From the NCBI GenBank assembly GCA_013339895.1, contig JABACO010000020.1, positions 5,786,529 to 5,850,528 on the forward strand: DNA of 64,000 bases. The letters run 5' to 3'. This stretch comes from Ephydatia muelleri (lineage: Eukaryota > Porifera > Demospongiae > Spongillida > Spongillidae). The notes under the pieces are model-generated. The model was given only the letters and a program-made list of their open reading frames with translations. It ran no database searches and was not told the DNA's origin. A program made the position numbers and the translations under genes. Below, in pieces: positions 29,401 to 48,690 of this stretch. Positions within the stretch are counted from its first letter, which is position 1, and every line of letters starts with the position of its first letter.

Positions 29401-32400
29401 GTACCAATTCATAAAAGGGTTACTAAATGTGCCGATATCACGTGTCCATGACCACACCTGGGTGCCCCGGGCCCCCCAACATCAGGGTATTGCGTGTCCA
29501 TGAACACACCTGGGTGCCCCGGGCCCCCCAACATCGGGGTATTGCATGTCCATGAACACACCTGGGTGCCCCGGGCCCCCCAACATCAGGGTATTGCGTG
29601 TCCATGAACACACCTGGGTGCCCCGGGCCCCCCAACATCAGGGTATTGCGTGTCCATGAACACACCTGGGTGCCCCGGGCCCCCCAACATCAGGGTATTG
29701 CGTGTCCATGAACACACCTGGGTGCCCCGGGCCCCCCAACATCAGGGTATTGCATGTCCATGAACACACCTGGGTGCCCCGGGCCCCCCAACATCAGGGT
29801 ATTGCGTGTCCATGAACACACCTGGGTGCCCCGGGCCCCCCAACATCAAGGTATTGCGTGGTTGTAAAGGCTTGCTATTTTAGCAATAGCTTTGGCTTAC
29901 ATGCACTACCCCAGAGGGATAGGAACATTCTACAGAATGTGACAACCAACATTCCAGTCCACTAACTGCTGGTTTCAATCCTTTCAGTATACAATACAAT
30001 CATTTACTTGCATTCCAACCCCAATGGTATGATACAATTCTCTTCCCTCGCTCGCTCCAAGACAAACTCAATAAAGTGGGCATAATATCACATTTCAACC
30101 AACATAACCTAAATGAATGCAGGTGCAAATTGATTAGAGCAATACGTTTCCATACTAGATAACCTTCCTTCCATCTAAGTAACCTTCCTCCATCTAAACA
30201 ACCTTCCCTCCATCTAAACAACCTTTCCTCCATCTAAACAACCTTCCCTCCATCTAAACAACCTTCCCTCCATCTAACAACTTCCCTCCATCTAAATAAC
30301 CTTTCCTCCATCTAAATAACCTTCCTTCCATCTAAACAACCTTTCCTCCATCTAAATAACCTTCCTTCCATCTAAACAACCTTTCCTCCATCTAAATAAC
30401 CTTCCTTCCATCTAAATAACCTTCCTTCCATCTAAATAACCTTCCCGCCATCTAAATAACCTTCCCTCCATAACCTTCCCTGCATCTAAACTATCTTCCC
30501 ATTTCATAAACAATCTTCAAAGCAAAACGAAGGTGCCAAATCTCTTGTCTAAATGCAGCAGACCACACCTACTCTAAAAGAGTTCCTTTCATAGAAGGAA
30601 GACACATATCCTGGTCACAGTTCAGAATATCCTGCTTGAATTTCCCAAGAGTTTCTTCAGAACTCGGGCAGAGCGTGACATAGATAACCATCGCTCCTTT
30701 GTATGCCTAAACCACGTCCACAAATGGCTCTAAAAACACCTCCATATATGTTCAAAGTATTTACTTTCAGTATCGTGTCAACATAAACAACAAACCTTGC
30801 AATCAGGAAACCTTTCAATGCAGGCCATTTAAAGGAATAGAGGACCGCACATCACCTTCTAAACAGAGAAAACTTGGCCGACAAAGAAGTGTGGCACTTA
30901 TAAGATACGACCTCAAGAGGTCAACACACCTCCTGTCCGCCCTCATGTTGGTGCCCCACCCACTGATAGCAAGCCAGGGCACCGGTTTGCCATGGCTCCA
31001 CACCTAACCTGCCTAACAAGGTCGTCAGAACTACGGTCACCATAAGAGATCTGCCCCTAACTATGGAGTCGGCTGCACCATGATGTTAGTGTAAATATGT
31101 ACAGAGTGCATAGCAGAGTACATCCAGACCCTCCACAATGGGGAGGGGGAACAGGCAGAGTACATCCAGACCCACCACAATGGGGAGGGGGAACAGAGTG
31201 CATAGCAGAGTATATCCAGACCCTCCACAATGGGGAGGAGGAACAGGCAGAGTACATCCAGACCCACCACAATGGGGAGGGGGAACAGAGTGCATAGCAG
31301 AGTACATCCAGACCCTCCACAATGGGGAGGAGGAACAGGCAGAGTACATCCAGACCCACCACAATGGGGAGGGGGAACAGAGTGCATAGCAGAGTACATC
31401 CAGACCCTCCACAATGGGGAGGGGGAACAGAGTGCATAGCAGAGTACATCCAGACCCACCACAATGGGGAGGAGGAACAGGCAGAGTACATCCAGACCCA
31501 CCACAATGGGGAGGAGGAACAACAAAATAACCACCGTATCCAAGGTGACAGCTAGGGCAGGCTAACTGTACTTTCTAAATGCACACCTAGAATCCCACAA
31601 CATCTTCTGTACAAGCTACTAACGTGAACCACACACAGCCACTACAGCACACTCTCCCCTCTCTCCAATGGCACTGCACTTCGCTCAACAACCACATGGC
31701 ACAGGTGTGCAAAACATTGTGATAGCACCCAGATGACGCGAACCTGTTCTCAGAAGTAATACGAACAAGTTGCGGCACTTCCCCCCCCCCCCCCCACCTC
31801 CAGTACTGAGCATTCTAAAAATTCTATTAAACATTCCCTACCTCCCTCCACCCATAGTAATCAAAGGTCAGCCATAAACGATGATTTTTAGAATGTCAGC
31901 ACAAACAGGATGAAAAGCTGCCAATTGAATAAGAGATGAAGGAGATGGGTGTGCACACAACACTCCCCCTTCAGATGAAGGAGATGGGTGTGCACACAGC
32001 CACAACCCTCCCCCTTCAGATGAAGGAAATGAGTGTGCACACAGCCACAACCCTCCCCCTTCAGAATAAATCACAATTTGCAGATTCAGAGCATGGCTAA
32101 GATTGAATAGTTTACACAAGACCAGAGGAACACCCATCAATTGCACCACCAATGTCTCCATGTGGCGAAAGCAATATCAAACTGAACTTGCGGTTTTATT
32201 TTATTAAAACGTGTTCATTGGCATAATAGCTGATGGGTCTCAGGGTGGAGTCTCATGGGGCGGAGTCTCAGAGCGGAGTCTCATGGGGCGGGGTCTCAGG
32301 GTGGAGTCTCATGGGGCGGGGTCTCAGGGTGGAGTATCATGGGGCGGGGTCTCAGGGTGGAGTCTCATGGGGCGGGGTCTCAGGGTGGAGTCTCATGGGG

Positions 32401-34073
32401 CGGGGTCTCAGGGTGGAGTTTCAAGGGGCGGGGTCTTAGCACTCTTGACTCTACTGTAATATCCAATGCCAGATCACAAGCGAAAGCTGTGCAATAAAAG
32501 GGTTGGGTGTGGGTAGGTGAAGCATAGGGTAGGTGGAGCTTCAAGTGTAGGTAGGTGGAGCTGATGTAGGGTAGGTGGAGCTTCAATATGTAGGTAGGCG
32601 GAGCTGATATAGTGTAGGTGGAGCTTTGGGCATAGGAGGAGCTGATGTAGGGTAGGCGGAGCTGATGTGGGGTAGGTGGAGCTTCATGTATACAGCAGAT
32701 GGAGCTTTGGCCATAGGTTAGGTGGATGTAATGAACGCTTTACCTGGGGTTCCATGCAACGGTTTCCTTCATGGTTTACCAGCAAAAACAGAAACCTCAT
32801 AATCCCCTGCATGGTAATGGATGTTAATAAGGATGTGTCTTCAGATACCTGTGAGTACTGACCATGGTGACTGCTACTCCACACCTGGGTGCCCCGGGCC
32901 CCCCAACATCAGGGTATTGCGTGTCCATGAACACACCTGGGTGCCCCGGGGCCCCCCAACATCAGGGTATTGCGTGTCCATGAACACACCTGGGTGCCCC
33001 GGGCCCCCCAACATCAGGGTATTGCATGTCCATGAACACACCTGGGTGCCCCGGGCCCCCCAACATCAGGGTATTGCATGTCCATGAACACACCTGGGTG
33101 CCCCGGGCCCCCCAACATCAGGGTATTGCGTGTCCATGAACACACCTGGGTGCCCCGGGCCCCCCAACATCAGGGTATTGTGTGTCCATGAGATGATTGT
33201 AAAGGCTTGCTATTTTAGCAATAGCTTTGGCTACATGCACTACCCCATAGGGATAGGAACATCATGCAAAATGTGACCAGTCCACAAACTATGAGAAATG
33301 ATCCTGCCTATAGTGCCTATAGTGCCTATAGTGCCTATAGTGCTGGTTTCAATCCTTTCGGATAATTATACAATACAGCCATTCACTTTGTAGTGAAAAG
33401 CAGCTCAATACACACTGCTAATAAGTTTAAAGGTTATAACTTTGTGTGTCTGAAGAAAAACCAAACTAGGTAACAAACATGTAAGTATAAAAAAACAAGG
33501 AAGCCAACATAGGTTGCCAGACAACACACAACTTTGTAGATAGCTGCTGACAAGTGTGAAATAATTTTCCCACAAGGGTATGTACATTATATTTAAAATT
33601 CTAAAATCCATGGCAACTCCAGGAGGAGAGAGAAGGGTGGTAGAAAGAAGGGTGGTAAAGAGAAAGAAGGGTCAAGGGATCAAGACAGGGACACACGACA
33701 TGAAAAGAAGAAAACAAGAGGCAAGAAGTTGAAAAACAAAAACAAAACAAAAACAGCAGGATCAGGTCTGGTGCCTAATGCTGCAGAGTTAGGTCTAACA
33801 ATTCTGTGCAGGTGTGGAATTAACAACACAGCCACAGATCATCCTTATGTAAAAATTTGCTTGAAAAGCAGTTACTTTCTTCTGTAGGATGTATAATCAA
33901 CTTATTGCCACCTCGTACATCTTTGCGTTGCCACACAGACAATACCCTTTTTGAAGGTAACGAACAAACTGTTTCTCCTCCCCACTGCCCTTACCTGTGC
34001 AGGCTGTGCTGCAGTCCCAGTTGGCATGGCACCCATCACCAACGGAGCATCCACTATCTTCAGAGTAACCTTA

Positions 34074-34128
<55 letters not shown>

Positions 34129-36943
34129 GTGAGAGAGAGACAGTGGCTAAGTCCGTCCACATTACTGTTTAAAAAGGCATAAGTTGTATTTCCTGAGAAC
34201 TGTGAGATATTAACTCTGCTCCACAAAGCTACTACAGTGAATCCAACTTCATCTCATACTGCCTAATACAATAACCTATGCAATGTCATTCACCATTCAC
34301 CTCATACTTGGTAGCTCGATTATTAGAATACGATTTAATGTCATAACCCAGATTGTGTCATTAGTACATTCCCCACATAATAATGTATTACACATGTGTA
34401 TGTGTAGCATAGTAAGTACAAAGTACGATGAGTTGTACGCGCAAGCAAATGGATCTCTTAGACAGAAACTACAAGACATCCCAAACTGATATTGCTCAGC
34501 AATATGGCTTCCCAGTCAAGACTCTTCGGCACAATGGAATAGAAAAAACGTACTGGAAAGGCTGAAAATGTTGAAAAGGCTCTTTTTAACCTGGTTTACA
34601 GATGCTTGAGCATGAGATGTACCACTTACTACTTGCAAGACCAAGCAATCTAGCATCAGGGACCTTTTTCCCCAGCACATAAACTCCCATTCCTTCCGTA
34701 AGCTGTCATCATGACCAGTACTCCACATGCAATACTGGCTTCCCATATTATAGAATAACTCGGATAATGACATAATTCATATTTGTACTATTGGTATGGT
34801 ATTAAGCGGGATGCACTCTACTTAGGGTAATCTGGTTAGGTGACACTGTAGTTATGAATTTTGTAATTAAATAGAGCTCCATTTATCCGTGATGTGCCTG
34901 TGTGCTGCATCTATTCACTAGTTTGCCGTGCGGTGTGTGTTAACTGGATTTGTGGCAAGGGTTTCATCCATGTAAGGCAGTGGAGGAGGGTTACATCCAT
35001 GTAAGGCAGTGGGGGAGGGTTACATCCATGTAAGGCAGTAGAGGAGGGTTACATCCATGTAAGGCAGTGGAGGAGGGTTACATCCATGTAAGGCAGTGGA
35101 GGAGGGTTACATCCATGTAAGGCAGTGGAGGAGGGTTACATCCATGTAAGGCAGTGGAGGAGGGTTACATCCATGTAAGGCAGTGGAGGAGGGTTACATC
35201 CATGGAGGAGAGGTTTTTGGTTTGGTTGAGCCCTAGCTAAATGATGATTCTTGAAATGCAGATGTGGGGGCATGAATGCTTAGCCCAAATCATCCAGACC
35301 AAACGCAGATACACTACAACATCCCACGATGCAGCGTGGGGTTCCCTTGCAATACTTCCTGCTTCCTCACTGAACAGATCATCTACCGCACACCCCACAC
35401 ATCCTCCCAGCCCACTCCACACATCCTCCCAGCCCACTCCACACATGCTCCCAGCTGACTCCACACATCCTCCCAGCACACTTCACACCACACATCCTCC
35501 CAACACACTCCACACATGCTCCCAGCCCACTCCACACATGCTCCCAGCCCACTCCACACAACCTCCCAGCCCACTCCACACAACCTCCCAGCCCACTCCA
35601 CACAACCTCCCAGCCCACTCCACACAACCTCCCAGCACACTCCAGACAACCTCCCAGCCCACTCCACACAACCTCCCAGCCCACTCCACACAACCTCCCA
35701 GCCCACTCCACACATCCTCCCAGCCCACTCCACACATCCTCCCAGCCCACTCCACACAACCTCCCAGCACACTCCAGACTCCTCCAAGCACACTCCACAC
35801 AACCTCCCAGCCCACTTCACACAACCTCCCAGCCAGCCCACTCCACACATCCTCCAAGCACACTCCAGACATCCTCCAAGCACACTCCACACAACCTCTC
35901 AGCCCACTCCACACAACCTCCCAGCACACAACCTCCCAGCCCACTCCACACAACCTCCCAGCACACTCCAGACATCCTCCCAGCCCACTCCACAATGTGG
36001 TCAAAGACACCATAGATGCTAAAAACACACTCGTCTGCTCCTCAACATTTGATGCCTGCATATGAAATTGCAGCTAATTGTGCCCTAAACATCATAAGTC
36101 ACCACATGAGCTAGGTTCACACTCAAAATGAAATTCACGACACAGGATTGTACATAGCAAGGATTGTACATAGCTTGTCTAGACACCAGGAGTGATGAGG
36201 GATGCCTACATCAACATGCCAACATCAAGACAGTTCATCCCATAGAGAGCAAGCTAGTCATGATTTACTATTATTTTAAATAGAGCAACTTCATTCAACC
36301 ACAGAATACAGATTCACTACTTTGACTAGACCTAATCTATGAACACATCAACATGACTTGACTAGACCTGATCTATGAACACTAGCACACGTCACATGAC
36401 TACATGTATGCACACCACATGACTTGCAAATGACTTCATCCCACCTGATGATAAACACACCATTTCAGACACCTTGCACCTTATAATTGGCACCATCCTG
36501 TTACACCTGATGGTTGACACCATCCATCTTGTTACACCTAATTGTTGACACCATCCAGTTACACCTTGTACACCATCTTGTTACACCTACTTTTGGCACC
36601 ATCCATCTACTCCTTATACTCTGCAATGTCTCATTATACCTTATGGTTAGCACCATCCAGTTACACCTTGTATTCATTACACCTTAGACCCATCTCCTAG
36701 TTACACTTGATTTTGTAAACCACATTTTGACACACAGTGCACCTTTGACACACAGTGCACCTTTACTAAGCTAGCAATAATGTGAGATAAATACCACACG
36801 CACGCACGCACGCACGCACGAACACACACACACACACACACACACACTCTGCACATAGTCTAATGTTCTGAGCCCGGAAGCAATAACTTACACACATACA
36901 TACCATGTGCACACACATTCAAGTATAAACACAAAACACACAC

Positions 36944-36992
<49 letters not shown>

Positions 36993-37036
36993 TACATAAA
37001 TACCCACACATACAAGGATACATACATACACACGCA

Positions 37037-37082
<46 letters not shown>

Positions 37083-37601
37083 CACAGACACACATACACA
37101 CACACACACACATGAAAAGTGAATGAGTTGTAGAGATACAGTAAATGGTGTTGCATCATATCTGGACCGTACGTTTATACAAGGTCACCTAAATAGCCCC
37201 AGCCGACTCGAAACACAACATCACGAACGCACGGGTAAACCAACCTTGAGCAGTTCATTCAGCTGAGATGTCTCGAGAAGGGTTAAGTTGGATATGTCTT
37301 TCACCAACAGCTCGATTTTTGGCGGGTACACCTTGACTCCGGCAGCTGAAGTCGGTGCAGGAAGCGGTTCAGTCGCGAGACGAACAGAATAATGCAGCCT
37401 GCGGTGCACGTACAAACAATGTAACGATATGCAGCGTACAAAAAAAAAACTATTGCTCGTTGCCTCGTCCTCTCACCCGTAACGTACCCACAGGCCAGAG
37501 GGAAAGAAATGGTATGCAAACACACAATCCCTGACAAACCTTCTGCACAAGGTATGCAACACGCTGCATCGCGAACACGCACGAGCCACCCTCAACGCCA
37601 T
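23468..37601 (-). CDS. MRPL12: Mitochondrial ribosomal protein L12 (bL12m), spliced
   Basis: bL12m forms the stalk of the mitochondrial large ribosomal subunit and recruits translation GTPases. Exons in gene order: 37540-37601, 37245-37398, 33995-34069, 24120-24251, 23468-23584; 540 nt, 179 aa, close to the usual length. Phases agree at every junction. The N-terminus [20 protein letters not shown] is Arg/Ala/Leu-rich without acid residues, as expected of a mitochondrial targeting peptide. Residues about 48-73 give the dimerisation segment ([20 protein letters not shown]), then a hinge rich in Ala/Pro/Gln, then the C-terminal L7/L12 fold ([48 protein letters not shown]). Start choice: the ATG at 37601 gives the targeting peptide in phase with exon 2. 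Intron 3 is 9.7 kb of stacked repeats. The acceptor of exon 3 follows a (CA)n tract directly. Confidence 0.93.
23660..23687. repeat. G28 homopolymer
   Basis: Uninterrupted run of 28 G in MRPL12 intron 4 (poly-C in the transcript). Length is prone to sequencing error. Confidence 0.9.
24262..24535. repeat. Polypurine tract (GGGAGA-type repeats)
   Basis: About 270 bp of G/A with units like GAGAGAAGGTGGAGGGAGAA. On the MRPL12 strand it is a long polypyrimidine tract lying just upstream of the exon 4 acceptor at 24251/24252, where it may serve as an oversized branch/pyrimidine region. Confidence 0.85.
25356..25808 (+). mobile_element. Retroelement-derived ORF fragment (possible PD-x-D nuclease-like end)
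   Basis: An intact 150-codon open frame opposite to MRPL12, inside its intron 3. Sequence features: [20 protein letters not shown] (a PAD-x14-D spacing like the PD-x(12-14)-D signature of restriction-like nucleases of some non-LTR retrotransposons), [27 protein letters not shown] and [15 protein letters not shown] recognise this type of segment from the C-terminal ends of repetitive reverse-transcriptase-like proteins in invertebrate genomes, but cannot name the family with certainty. No reverse transcriptase domain is present here, so it is a fragment. It ends in TAA at 25806-25808; flanks are AT-rich on the left and TATG-rich on the right. Confidence 0.5.
26208..26465. repeat. Short direct duplication and GGTGGGTGAGGTAGG repeats
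   Basis: A 34-bp segment containing GATCACGTGCACCCTGTATC occurs twice in tandem at about 26204-26271. A 15-bp GGGTGGGTGAGGTAG array follows at 26340-26460. Confidence 0.8.
26905..28122. repeat. 38-bp minisatellite, about 32 copies
   Basis: Copies containing AGCACATGCAGGTACTTGTG with two-state variants (TTGTG/TCGTG, TTCGGAAT/TTTGGAAT, TAGAAG/TTAAAG). A lone diverged copy sits at about 29286-29318. Lies in MRPL12 intron 3. Open frames across it are periodic and not genes. Confidence 0.95.
28254..28460. repeat. (AGG)69 trinucleotide array
   Basis: An uninterrupted 207-bp triplet repeat; frames read poly-Arg, poly-Gly/Glu or, on the other strand, poly-Ser/Pro/Leu. On the MRPL12 sense strand it is (CCT)n, a pure pyrimidine tract. 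Mid-intron, no coding support. Confidence 0.97.
29440..29985. repeat. 52-bp minisatellite, copy A (about 8 units) plus shared flank
   Basis: Units contain CACACCTGGGTGCCCCGGGC and CATCAGGGTATTGCGTGTCC. The right flank (29862-29985, TAAAGGCTTGCTATTTTAGC onward) also flanks copy B at 33190-33370, showing a segmental duplication. Confidence 0.95.
30170..30488. repeat. 20-bp minisatellite, about 15 copies
   Basis: Degenerate units of the form AACCTTCCTCCATCTAAATA. 30490-31090 downstream is unique with no supported gene. Confidence 0.9.
31095..31560. repeat. Composite minisatellite, alternating 46-bp units
   Basis: Two related units alternate: one containing GTGCATAGCAGAGTACATCC, the other GGCAGAGTACATCCAGACCC, both ending in CACAATGGGGAGG. 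The right edge (CCGTATCCAAGGTGA) recurs at about 52005-52020. Confidence 0.92.
31920..32060. repeat. Short minisatellite, 3 copies
   Basis: Units containing GATGAAGGAGATGGGTGTGC and CAACCCTCCCCCTTCA. A C-run sits at about 31782-31796. Confidence 0.75.
32232..32720. repeat. 28-bp GGGTGGAGTC array and GGTAGGTGGAGCT array
   Basis: 32232-32440: about seven units with TCTCATGGGGCGGGGTCTCA. 32500-32715: irregular units with GTAGGGTAGGTGGAGCT. Both in MRPL12 intron 3. Confidence 0.85.
32878..33370. repeat. 52-bp minisatellite, copy B (6 units) plus shared flank
   Basis: Same unit as 29440-29860, followed by the same flank with about 15% differences, a CCTATAGTG tetraplication (33306-33340) and GCTGGTTTCAATCCTTTC shared with copy A. 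33371-33990 is unique and A-rich with no gene. Confidence 0.93.
34074..34126. repeat. (GT)n on +, forming (CA)n before the MRPL12 exon 3 acceptor
   Basis: On the gene strand the sequence reads (CA)n then CACCTTAAG immediately before exon 3. No other pyrimidine tract is present within 50 bp. Confidence 0.9.
34969..35207. repeat. 29-bp minisatellite, 8 copies
   Basis: Near-perfect copies containing GGAGGGTTACATCCATGTAA in MRPL12 intron 2. Confidence 0.95.
35390..35995. repeat. 22-bp minisatellite, about 27 copies
   Basis: Units of CCACTCCACACAACCTCCCA with variants ending in ATCC or ATGCTCC. Long frames on both strands (up to 274 codons) are periodic artefacts. Confidence 0.95.
36450..37115. 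repeat. Degenerate CACCATC-TTACACCT repeats and (AC)n tracts
   Basis: 36450-36710 has loose repeats of CACCATCCAGTTACACCT. 36795-36846, 36935-36990 and 37030-37110 are (AC)n tracts, with (ACGC)5 at 36798-36818. Together they read (GT)n on the MRPL12 strand, within 130-450 bp of its exon 2 donor. Confidence 0.85.
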
Positions 37602-37664
37602 TCCTGATGCACAAAACACGTTGATGATGTATTGCCTTCACTGCAGCCACATGTATGGGTGCAC

Positions 37665-37670
37665 TTTATT
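37665..37670 (-). terminator. Poly(A) signal for ALYREF
   Basis: AATAAA on the minus strand, about 150 bp after the ALYREF stop and only 64 bp before the MRPL12 start codon. It is the only canonical signal in the 216-bp gap, so the two same-strand genes are nearly head-to-tail. Confidence 0.6.
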
Positions 37671-37817
37671 TCGAATCACACAATTTAATGCCCACCAGCT
37701 ACAGACAAGATTAGGAAACACGTTTTGTGAAAAGTTGTACGAGGTTCAGAGCTACTGAATACAACGTAACTACGTGTCATATGCAAGTTTAGAAAGAGGG
37801 GGTAGAGTAGCCGTTCT

Positions 37818-39530
37818 TCAGGACTCCATGACTTCTGATGATGTCTGTAGCCAGAGTGAAAAGAATATGCATGAACCTAACTTCAACCTCATCTGTCCCT
37901 TCTGCCTACCTTGTAAGCATCAAGCTGAGCATCAAGTTCAGCTGCAGTTGGAGCAGGAGACCTTTGTTTGCCTCCCCTTCCTCCCCTTCCACGTCCTCTG
38001 CCTCGTCCACGACCAGTGCCACCACCACCACCACCACCACGATTTGTGTTGCCACTGTAAGTAAAACTAGATACCTCACAGCATAATATACCAAACACAC
38101 CATCTGCCATATTCCCCTCACCCATGTACATAGCTACTCCGCATGATGACTCACTTGAATGGCTTGCTTCCCATCCTCTGACGAACAGTGCCTTTATTGT
38201 CAGTTCCCTGGGTCACCTGCTGCACTCCAGTGCCCTGCGGGACTATCTGCACAGCCATTGGACGGCCTTGCCAAATGAAGACAACAAAGTTAAATGAACA
38301 TGTTTGTGGACTTCATTTAACATCCCAAAATGCTACGAGAGAAAACCCACACACACCCTTACCATCAGAAAACAGGCACCATCTTACTATAAAGGACACA
38401 ATTTGTACTCTTCACAGCAAGCAACCCCCTTACCATCAAGAGGGACATTATTGTACTCCTTAACCGCCTTGACAGCATCAGTGCGTCTGTCAAAGATGAC
38501 GGTCGCCGTGCCTAGAGAGCGACCGCTGCGATCGTAGTGGACCTCTGCCTTCTTAAGAGCACCTATCTCGGAAAACAACTCCTGGAGGACAAGGGGAAAG
38601 GAGAATGAAGAGGCACACAGCTGAAGCCAGGGTCGATCTTGAAATTCACCTTGACATCAGCATCAGAAACACCATAATCCAGGTTGGAGATAAGCAGCTT
38701 TGTTGTTTGACCAACAATCCCTCCACTGGCTCCTCCTCTTCCTCTTCCTCCCTGTCTCCCAGCAGTTTCAAATCTGTCGTGCTCCCATTTGTCGGGGGTT
38801 TGTTGAGGCTGTCAGAAGAAGATAGTAGCATTCCGGATCATTGCATGCTGGGAAGTGTCCTGCCACTTTTTTTTTTTTTTTTTTTTTTTTGCATGTTGGT
38901 TGGTGACCATTTAACACAGCTTGCATGCATTTCTTGTGAGGGCACAACATGTGAAGATACTTTTAACCCCATCAAAAATATGCTCTTTCCTACAAATAAC
39001 GATTTGCACCAAGACCACGCAGATGGGTCGGTGGCCGAGTGGCATGTAAAATGACACACTTTGATTTCAAAGCTCTTCGGGCGCACAGTGTGCTACCCGA
39101 CCACTTGCAAGCATGTGGGGGGAATACGCAATCAAATCCACTTTTTGGTCACCCAACCACGAGCTATTTGAGGATGGTTCCAGCTGCTGCACGAGGCAAA
39201 AAATTAGCGCCTCCACACATGTAGCTGGTCACAGGGGGGGATTCACTCGGGATGCACACAGGAACAAGAAAAAGGTGTATGGGGGGCAGCTATGTAGTGG
39301 ATGTGTAGTAGCTTATGTAGGTAGGTATGCGAAGGTCCACGAACTCGACTGAAGGTTGATCCTCCTCCTCCTCGGAATCCACGTCCTCTTCTGACTTGAC
39401 CGGCTCTTCCGCGTCCTCTTCCACCTCGAAAACCACCACGAAATCCTCTTGCGCGAATTCCTCTCCCACGATAGCTTCGTTTAGCGCGGATTATTTCATC
39501 CAGTGATTTGTCCATTGACACATCCGCCAT
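37818..39530 (-). CDS. ALYREF: ALYREF/THOC4 mRNA export adaptor, spliced
   Basis: ALYREF is the TREX adaptor that binds UAP56/DDX39B and hands spliced mRNA to the NXF1 export receptor in the nucleus. Exons in gene order: 39345-39530, 38650-38808, 38434-38581, 38155-38266, 37910-38054, 37818-37844; 777 nt, 258 aa, essentially the vertebrate length, all phases consistent. N-terminal UAP56-binding motif [13 protein letters not shown] (residues 6-18), an Arg/Gly-rich region, [10 protein letters not shown] linker, an RRM with RNP2 LLISNL (about 100-105) and RNP1 GTATVIF (about 139-145) plus [11 protein letters not shown], an RG-rich tail and the C-terminal helix [10 protein letters not shown], all in family order. 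The last exon adds only eight codons (TSSEVMES) and is the least certain part. Shares a divergent promoter with the VWA5-like gene. Confidence 0.95.
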
Positions 39531-40156
39531 TTTGTGAAGACCAAATGCGATTTTGTGTTGTAGAAGAGATAACGAAACGCCTAAAAGTTCCAACTACGTT
39601 CAAAACTTGAAGATTTCTAACGTTCGATAACAAACTGAAGCCTAGTCCAACACTTCAAACCTCTAACTCGCCCCCTTTCAAAAAGGAAACTTGTTGTGGG
39701 GATAAAAACGTGCCCTCAACAAACTCACAATGCGCATGCGCAAGGTATTAACATTATTAAAAGTGGGCGGCGCGGGTGAGCGAGGGGACCCAACGATGAT
39801 TATAAATATATCCTTGATTGTAACTACTGTGTATGTGCAGGCATGAATAATTTGGCTTAAATAATATTGTAACGTCTATGTTATTTGACGCTGTTAAGTG
39901 CACGGGTGCCCTCCAGAATTTAGTTGTACTGTCGGCGACGTAAGACGCATGACCATCTAGTGGTAATTAAATTCTCCTTTGATCTTATAACCGCAGACAG
40001 TCCAAGGATGAGGTGAATTCGGTATTCATTGCCATTGTGTTGTCTGAAGAGTAATTATAAATGACACGTCCAGAATATAAAACGGCATACTTTATAGACA
40101 GAGCAGATACGAAATTTATGACGTTTTACGCACTTCGTTGTTGCTGAAATTCAAAG
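39531..40156. promoter_or_regulatory. Divergent promoter, ALYREF (-) / VWA5-like (+), with NRF1 site
   Basis: A 626-bp gap between opposite start codons. TGCGCATGCGCA at 39731-39742 is a perfect NRF1 consensus palindrome. Sequence is unique and CpG-containing. NRF1 typically drives housekeeping promoters; its use here is inferred. Confidence 0.6.
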
Positions 40157-47699
<7,543 letters not shown>

Positions 47700-48690
47700 C
47701 TTGGCTGTCACGCATATCTCTCTGTATTTATGCATTTGTTGTTTTTTTTTTTGTTTTTGTTTTTTGCGGGGTGGGAGGGATTTGTTTTCTCATGCAGTGC
47801 GTTATTACATTTAAAAAAATACAATCGACGTAGTATTGATAGAATTAATCAAGTCTAAATCATGATTTTATTAAATTTAGACACACAATGAACTAGCAAA
47901 AGTGCTAGTACCCCATGACAGGAAGTAAATGGGTTAAAATCCCTGGGGTGTTCTCTGCCACATCAAGATCTGGCACCATGCAGAGCCAATATTTTAATCG
48001 ATTTACATCTGAAATTCATCGCCTAGAGGCTGAAGGTCACTAATTTTAATGGATTAACCCCTCCCCCCCATACACACACACACAGAGTTGAACACGTAAA
48101 CAGTGTCAGACTAGAGATTTATCTCTGGTCAGACATAGAAACGCCGCAGATATATAATGTGTTGGATAGTGGTAGACCAACATTAACTATATCAGAGGCA
48201 AATAGCATCCCGAAAAGCTCCCTTCTGAAGAGCAAAGCAGTGGCGTCATTTAAAAGGGTGTGGTCATGGGTTGTAACCGCTCCCATGCCAATCCACGTGT
48301 ATGCATAAGCAAAATCACAGCTTTAATAAACACACAATCCAATCGACACAATCCAGTGTTAATTAGCTTCATTATATCACTGCTCCTGGAGCAAAGCCAA
48401 TGTTCAATAGAAAGAGCCGTTTAAAGTTTTTCACTGGCAACCTCTAAGATCTTTCTTGAAGTTGGGGAGTTGAAGTAGGTCACTGTTGTTTTTACTATTT
48501 TAGGTCAGTGAAACGTTGCTGTTTATGTGTCGATTTAAATTGAAGTGTGACATATTCAAGTTCACTGTGACTATTAATATTAACGCCCGGAACCGAGTAC
48601 GGGTAATTACGTGACGCAATGTTATGACGTATGACCGAACGGATTGCGGTACATGTGAAAAAGGGACTCCGTGTTGATGACAGCTAGTTG
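47700..48690 (+). promoter_or_regulatory. Intergenic region and likely promoter of the CDR2-like gene
   Basis: One kilobase between the VWA5-like stop and the CDR2-like ATG. The left part is AT-rich 3' sequence. At 48590-48660 lie TTACGTGACGCAA and TATGACGTATGAC, CRE half-site-like strings, close to the start codon. No coding sequence seen. Confidence 0.4.

Noticed and set aside
35241..36065. 274-codon frame and opposite-strand frames at the 22-bp array
   Set aside because: Periodic translation of a minisatellite, open on both strands.
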